Source: Pseudonocardia kunmingensis
GTDB taxonomy: Bacteria; Actinomycetota; Actinomycetes; Mycobacteriales; Pseudonocardiaceae
Reading direction: 5' to 3'
Length of the DNA stretch: 64,000 nt
Assembly (NCBI RefSeq): GCF_006716445.1
Contig: NZ_VFPA01000001.1
Coordinates: 310,001-374,000 of the forward strand
Shown here: positions 61,301 to 64,000 of the stretch, piece after piece
How positions within the stretch are numbered: the stretch's first letter is position 1
How the letters are laid out: each line of letters starts with the position of its first letter
Notes under the pieces: generated by a model
Seen by the model: only the letters and a program-made list of their open reading frames with translations
Told to the model about the DNA's origin: nothing
The model's database searches: none
Translations under genes and position numbers: made by a program

Positions 61301-61900
61301 GTGCTCCGGCACGACCAACGGCAGGATCGTCCGCACGGGGTAGGGCGACTTGCCCCGCACCACCACGGTGCCCCGCAGCATGCGGCGCAGCTCGGCGTCC
61401 AGGTCCACGGCGCGCGCCGAGGGGCCGGTCGCGACGCCGTAGAGCATCCACCGCGGCCCGTCCACCCCGACGAACACGGAGGTGGCGGCGCCCGAGGTCG
61501 CGTGGAGCTCGCGCCCCCAGTCCCCGGAGTACGACCGCACCGTCGCCCCGCCGTCCCGCAGCGAGGCCTCGATCTCGCGGGAGAGCTCGGGCCACAGCTT
61601 CGACGACTTCGGCGCCGCGAGGGCGCTCACCGACAGCCGCCCCTCGGACAGCGCGATGTGCACGGCCTGCATGCGACCGTTCGCCGTGGGCTCGACGGTG
61701 ACCTTCCCCCGCGCCGGTACCGGCACCCGGATCGCCCCGAAGTCGACGCAGCCGTGCGCCTCGGTGACCTCCGGGTCGAGGTCGTCACTGTCGTGCGGGC
61801 CGGTGAGCGGGCCGGGGTCGGCGGGCGTGTCCAGCGCGAGGCCGCCGCCGCCGACGTCGTCGAGCGCCACCCCGGAGGCGCCCCGGTCGCGACGCGCCAC
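58328..61900 (-). CDS. DUF3710 protein massively extended by Arg-rich tandem repeats
   Basis: 1190 aa against about 230-300 for the family. Residues 45-205 are the DUF3710 domain (DFGAIRVPVPARG, LSREIEASLRDGGATVRSYSGDWGRELHA, FVGVDGPRWMLYGVATGP, LVVPEHLAE). Residues 210-305 are Ala/Lys/Gln-rich (KKAAQ repeats), likely one long helix or coiled coil. Residues about 389-865 hold about 26 units of 17-18 aa built on GRRALREP followed by a variable spacer and V-S-G-T; looser Gly-Arg-Arg repeats continue to about 1120. The last 60 residues are a conserved-looking tail (LDRFDSEA, LRTLLDDIDPGRPRGRHH). GTG 61898-61900 overlaps the dut stop (TAGTG). Function unknown; Rv2696c position. Confidence 0.93.
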   Translation of the reverse strand: MARRDRGASGVALDDVGGGGLALDTPADPGPLTGPHDSDDLDPEVTEAHGCVDFGAIRVPVPARGKVTVEPTANGRMQAVHIALSEGRLSVSALAAPKSSKLWPELSREIEASLRDGGATVRSYSGDWGRELHATSGAATSVFVGVDGPRWMLYGVATGPSARAVDLDAELRRMLRGTVVVRGKSPYPVRTILPLVVPEHLAEAAASAQGAEEAGGKAARKSAPRKSAARKPAVATAGARKPEQGEEEAAREAAREAAQKKAVLEAARKKAAQRKAAQKKAAQQKAAQQKAAQLAAAQERAVQAEAERSAGTGAYPAAPAASTIPTGPGPDAPLREQAPSARRAAAASWRSRPEAPEADGPAPAGLDGLPPAELPPAGAVRPHDPAPGGRRRVREPGTGAEPVVGGRRRMREPLDEGYGAAAAPEPAPAGRRRLRDEPVPAADLGAGPAGGRPPDEQDPFGAAAGAPAGRRLLGDPPAADPGRRHPWEPEAADGPSGTGRRALREPEAPATEEPATGRRALREPDAGVSGTARRALREPAADGRGVSGTGRRRLHEPDATGAPGTGWRALPESDAGVADVSATGRRRLREPDAAGPEPSWTGRRALPEPVADAGAVSETGRRALREPGVSGTGRRALREPVGDVGAVSETGRRALREPAVDGGVSGTGRRALREPSPGAAGVSGTGRRALREPSPDGAGVSATGRRALREPSPVADGVSGTGRRALREPSPDGAGVSATGRRALREPSPVADGVSATGRRALPEPAAGGEGLPGTGRRASWEPGAGAAEVSGAGRRALREPAADHGGVSGTGRRALREPATDADAVSGTGRRHLREPDAGPAGVLGTGRRYLQEPAVPGVPDATGEPAFPPASPGGRRRRRDTDPLAVDVPTTAISGDAWSQGTRLPDGPEARDRRRADPTLASDDAWTTAGAYEGPQGRGARPDANEPARWDRPANPDPIPSPSWSAGRGGPVEATTESAAWPGDERPWDTGTPAGGSRPGGRRRRREPDPDDGWATGLGGPDGVDPARSRPDEPWNADPLGAPSGVGGRRGGSGSAERPEPQDPFGLQPGPDVPPSGGRRRRRAAPEPGGAPTEPWLLEPERPAPDEGWGRDTDRGGRRTLGSEYLIETGEQDPSWAAFLDRFDSEAAERPGGRHSGGSEAAPPTERLRTLLDDIDPGRPRGRHHRES
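59340..60470 (-). repeat. Coding tandem repeat array of about 54-bp units in the DUF3710 gene
   Basis: About 21 units of 51-54 bp; on the plus strand each shows CCCGACAC ... GGCTCCCGCAACGCGCG. The protein unit is GRRALREP plus 9-10 variable residues. Nearly all length changes are multiples of 3, so the frame is kept. Confidence 0.9.
59641..59855. repeat. Recent 108-bp tandem duplication (two units) in the array
   Basis: 59641-59748 is repeated at 59749-59856 with only one difference near the end (CCCCGACA against CCCCGAGA). It represents two neighbouring 54-bp units copied together, a sign of ongoing expansion by slippage or unequal exchange. Confidence 0.9.
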
Positions 61901-62475
61901 TAGGCGCCGTCCTCGTCAGGGTGCGCGCTGCCCAGCCGCGCGTGCCCGCCGGTGGAGCCGTGCCCGCCGGCCCCGCGCTCCGATCCCGGCAGCCGGTCCA
62001 CCTCCACGAAGCGCACGTGCTCGACCTTCTGCACGACCAGCTGTGCGATGCGGTCGCCGCGGCGCAGCCGCAGCTCCTCGCGCGGGTCGAGGTTGATCAG
62101 GCAGACGAGGATCTCCCCGCGGTACCCGGCGTCGACGGTGCCGGGCGCGTTGACGATCGACAGGCCGGTGCGGGCGGCGAGACCGGACCGTGGGTGCACG
62201 AAGCCGGCGTAGCCCGCCGGGAGCGCGATGGCCACGCCGGTGCCGACGACGGCCCGCTCGCCGGGGGCGAGGACGACGTCGGTGGTGCAGTGCAGATCGG
62301 CGCCCGCGTCACCGGGCCGCGCGTAGGACGGCGCGGGCAGGCCTGCGTCGAGTCGGGTGAGGAGCACCTCGAGCGACGCCGCGACCGCGGCATCGGGAGT
62401 CGCCGCATCGGGAGTCGCTGCGGCGAGCGGTGCTGCGAACGGCGCGTGCTGGGGAGCGTCGACGGGGCCGGACAC
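61900..62475 (-). CDS. dut: dUTP diphosphatase
   Basis: Trimeric dUTPase hydrolysing dUTP to dUMP. 191 aa; motifs in order: [61 protein letters not shown]. The family is usually about 150 aa; here the first 35 residues are an Ala/Pro-rich extension with a TPDAA direct repeat, so a later start cannot be excluded. Corresponds to Rv2697c. Divergent from the DUF3093 gene; its TAG stop overlaps the DUF3710 GTG. Confidence 0.96.
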   Translation of the reverse strand: MSGPVDAPQHAPFAAPLAAATPDAATPDAAVAASLEVLLTRLDAGLPAPSYARPGDAGADLHCTTDVVLAPGERAVVGTGVAIALPAGYAGFVHPRSGLAARTGLSIVNAPGTVDAGYRGEILVCLINLDPREELRLRRGDRIAQLVVQKVEHVRFVEVDRLPGSERGAGGHGSTGGHARLGSAHPDEDGA

Positions 62476-62501
62476 GACGGGCGAGGCTACCCTCGGACGG
62501 T

Positions 62502-62981
62502 GTGAGCGAGTACCCGGCTGCCACCCCGCCTGCGACGTCCGGCACCCCTCGGTTCGACGAGCGGTTGTCGGTGCCGCTCTGGTGGTACTTGCCGGTGCTC
62601 GGCGTGGCCGTCCTCCTCGGCGCCGAGGTGCACATGGGCTACCCCGGGCTCCGGTCCTGGATCGGCTACGCGATCACCGTCCCGCTGTTCCTCGGCGCCC
62701 TGGTCTGGCTGGGCCGCACCCGGGTGCGGGTGGCCGACGGGGAGCTGCGGGCCGGCGACGCGGTCCTGCCGCTGCACCACGTCGGGCAGGTCGAGGTCGT
62801 GCCGCGCGAGAACAAGCAGCAGGCGATGGGCCCGGAACTGGACCCCACCGCGCACGTGCTGCACCGGGCCTGGGTCGGGCCGCTCGTGCGGATCGAGGTC
62901 ACCGACCCCGACGACCCGACGCCGTACTGGATCGTCAGCGTGCGCGACGCGGAGGCCTTCGTGTCGGCGCTGGGCCGCTGA
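62502..62981 (+). CDS. DUF3093 membrane protein
   Basis: 159 aa. Two adjacent hydrophobic segments ([21 protein letters not shown] and [19 protein letters not shown]) followed by a soluble part: [51 protein letters not shown]. Uncharacterised actinobacterial family, Rv2698 position. GTG 62502-62504. Divergent from dut with 26 nt between starts, so the two promoters overlap strongly. Confidence 0.92.
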   Translation: MSEYPAATPPATSGTPRFDERLSVPLWWYLPVLGVAVLLGAEVHMGYPGLRSWIGYAITVPLFLGALVWLGRTRVRVADGELRAGDAVLPLHHVGQVEVVPRENKQQAMGPELDPTAHVLHRAWVGPLVRIEVTDPDDPTPYWIVSVRDAEAFVSALGR

Positions 62982-63013
62982 GCCGCTCCGCGCGGGCCGC
63001 ACGCAGGCACGCT

Positions 63014-63043
63014 TCAGCCCCGGACCACATGGTCCGGGGCTGA
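63014..63043. terminator. Bidirectional terminator hairpin
   Basis: TCAGCCCCGGACC, loop ACAT, GGTCCGGGGCTGA: a perfect 13-bp stem between the convergent DUF3093 and DUF4193 genes. A second small hairpin (TCCCCCC/GGGGGA, 63052-63068) follows at the DUF4193 end. Confidence 0.85.
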
Positions 63044-63068
63044 ACGGTGCCTCCCCCCGCGAGGGGGA

Positions 63069-63371
63069 TCAGGCCGCGCAGTCGCGGCAGATGAACTGCG
63101 AGCCGCTGGTCTCGGCCAGCCTGCTGCGGTGGTGCACCAGGAAGCAGCTCGCGCAGGTGAACTCGTCCGCCTGCTTGGGCAGCACCTTCACCGTGAGCTC
63201 TTCGCCGGACAGGTCGGCGCCCGGCAGCTCGAAGCTCTCCGCCGTGTCCGACTCGTCGACGTCGACGACGGACGACTGGGCCTCGTTGCGGCGAGCCTTC
63301 AGCTCGTCGAGCGAGTCCTCGGCCATGTCGTCGGTCTCGTTGCGCCGCGGCGCGTCGTAGTCGGTCGCCAT
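63069..63371 (-). CDS. DUF4193 zinc-ribbon-like protein
   Basis: 100 aa, acidic, with a charged first half (ETDDMAEDSLDELKARRNEAQSS) and a C-terminal zinc-ribbon-like part: two Cys pairs CASC and CRDC about 25 residues apart (FTCASCFLVHHRSRLAE, SQFICRDCAA). Corresponds to Rv2699c, a conserved actinobacterial protein of unknown function. ATG 63369-63371. Confidence 0.92.
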   Translation of the reverse strand: MATDYDAPRRNETDDMAEDSLDELKARRNEAQSSVVDVDESDTAESFELPGADLSGEELTVKVLPKQADEFTCASCFLVHHRSRLAETSGSQFICRDCAA

Positions 63372-63450
63372 CGTTCCCACCCTCTTACACACATGTAGTC
63401 GTCGTGCGGCTGGACAACGCCGCAGAACCGGGGTTTGTGCCCGGCATTTC

Positions 63451-63466
63451 TGTGACGCACGTCTCA
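63451..63466. promoter_or_regulatory. Weak CRP/GlxR-like site in the gap upstream of DUF4193
   Basis: TGTGA-N6-TCTCA resembles the Crp/GlxR consensus TGTGA-N6-TCACA with one mismatch. It lies 80 bp upstream of the DUF4193 start and 153 bp upstream of the phosphotransferase gene. The 247-bp gap 63372-63618 holds no gene. Confidence 0.25.
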
Positions 63467-63618
63467 ACCCGGCCCCGAGCGCGGCCGCGATGGGATATCG
63501 GGCCCCGCAGGGGCGGCAGCTCCCCCGGGGCCGAGAGGGTAACCCAGCTCCGGACATCTCGTCCGGCGCCCCGTGTCGCCCGGAGGTGGCGATCGCCGGC
63601 GCGGTTAGGGTTCCGGGC

Positions 63619-64000
63619 GTGGCAGTCCCTCCCGAGCGCGCGATCCGCGACCCCGCACCTGGCGGCACCGGTCCCGTGCCGGGGGCCGACCCCGCCGACG
63701 TCGGCGCGTGGCTGGCCGCACAGCTGGGCGACGCGCGCTGGTCCGGATGCACGCTGCGACCGATCGGCGAGGGTCGCTCGAACCTCACCTACCGGGTCGA
63801 GAGCCCCGCGGGTGCCGTGGTGCTGCGCCGGCCGCCGGTCGGCGAGGTGGCCGCCACGGCGCACGACATGGGGCGCGAGCGGCGCGTGATCGCGGCCCTT
63901 GCCGGCACGGCCGTGCCCGTGCCACGCGTGCTGGCGGCCTCGACCGGCGGGCCACCGGTGGACGCGCCCTGCTTCGTGATGGAGCTGGTCGAGGGCGTCG
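63619..64000 (+). CDS. Aminoglycoside-phosphotransferase-like family protein, N-terminal part
   Basis: A frame from GTG 63619-63621 that runs open to the right edge (127 codons). It reads PADVGAWLAAQLGDARWSG, then PIGEGRSNLTYRVES with the Gly-rich loop, VVLRRPPVGEV with the likely ATP-binding lysine replaced by Arg as in ACAD10/11-type members, AHDMGRERRVIAAL with the conserved Glu, and PVPRVLA, CFVMELVEG. This fits the APH-fold phosphotransferase family often linked to acyl-CoA dehydrogenases. The catalytic loop lies outside the window. Confidence 0.88.
   Translation, partial: MAVPPERAIRDPAPGGTGPVPGADPADVGAWLAAQLGDARWSGCTLRPIGEGRSNLTYRVESPAGAVVLRRPPVGEVAATAHDMGRERRVIAALAGTAVPVPRVLAASTGGPPVDAPCFVMELVEGV

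Overview
The window is high-GC chromosomal DNA of an actinomycete, most likely Pseudonocardia or a close relative in the Pseudonocardiaceae. Evidence: strong GC3 bias, many GTG/TTG starts with 4-nt gene overlaps, F420/deazaflavin oxidoreductases, BTAD/SARP and ROK regulators, actinobacterial DUFs (3159, 3710, 3093, 4193, 3558), and gene orders also known from mycobacteria and Streptomyces. No prophage, integrase, CRISPR array, rRNA or intact insertion sequence was seen. Genus and synteny statements come from memory of families, not from a search.

Layout. 1-6.5 kb: housekeeping block uvrB (cut by the window edge), a DUF402 protein, an ECF sigma factor with a Pro-rich membrane partner, coaE (CoaE-GrpB fusion), a DUF3558-type lipoprotein and rpsA. 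6.7-10.3 kb: a methyltransferase, a 1-kb non-coding island of repeats, a winged-helix (HTH_42) protein and a PaaI-type thioesterase. 10.5-16.1 kb: complete branched-chain amino acid ABC operon livK-H-M-G-F. 16.3-17.8 kb: pdtaR (ANTAR response regulator), an unusual class-I tRNA with a CAA anticodon, and a decayed HTH/LAGLIDADG-like gene. 17.8-21.3 kb: NmrA-like protein, AraC regulator, luciferase-like monooxygenase plus FMN reductase. 21.3-27.5 kb: a hydrolase and a heterodimeric IrtAB/YbtPQ-like ABC transporter, divergent from a NarL-type two-component system. 27.5-36.8 kb: mixed metabolism and regulation (ECF sigma with SnoaL-like tail, RibD-like reductase, rnhA, dipeptidase, DUF309, tandem GNAT, DprE2-like SDR, aroE, ROK regulator, DDN-like protein, SDR). 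36.9-43.3 kb: a large BTAD/NB-ARC/TPR regulator and a sugar ABC operon without its own ATPase. 43.4-45.1 kb: methyltransferase and a second repeat island. 45.1-52.1 kb: DsbA/FrnE-like protein, DEAD-box helicase, F420-type LLM oxidoreductase, CPBP protease, tex. 52.2-63.4 kb: a block matching Mycobacterium tuberculosis Rv2689c-Rv2699c in order: TRAM RNA methyltransferase, APC/KimA-like permease, ceoB, ceoC, DUF3159, OB-fold, DUF3710, dut, DUF3093, DUF4193. 63.6-64.0 kb: start of an APH-type phosphotransferase.

Most noteworthy: (1) the DUF3710 protein is expanded to 1190 aa by an Ala/Lys-rich helical segment and about 26 tandem Arg-rich units built on G-R-R-A-L-R-E-P, including a recent 108-bp duplication. 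(2) Several families of intergenic palindromes sit a few nt behind stop codons, mostly between convergent genes. One 68-bp copy pair is identical and inverted 25.6 kb apart, and one copy forms the 3' end of a truncated P-loop gene. (3) Two non-coding islands (7.6-8.5 and 44.0-45.0 kb) share the same repeat families. (4) The odd tRNA is followed by the LAGLIDADG-type gene remnant. (5) A self-contained hydrolase/transporter/two-component cluster may handle an unknown small molecule.
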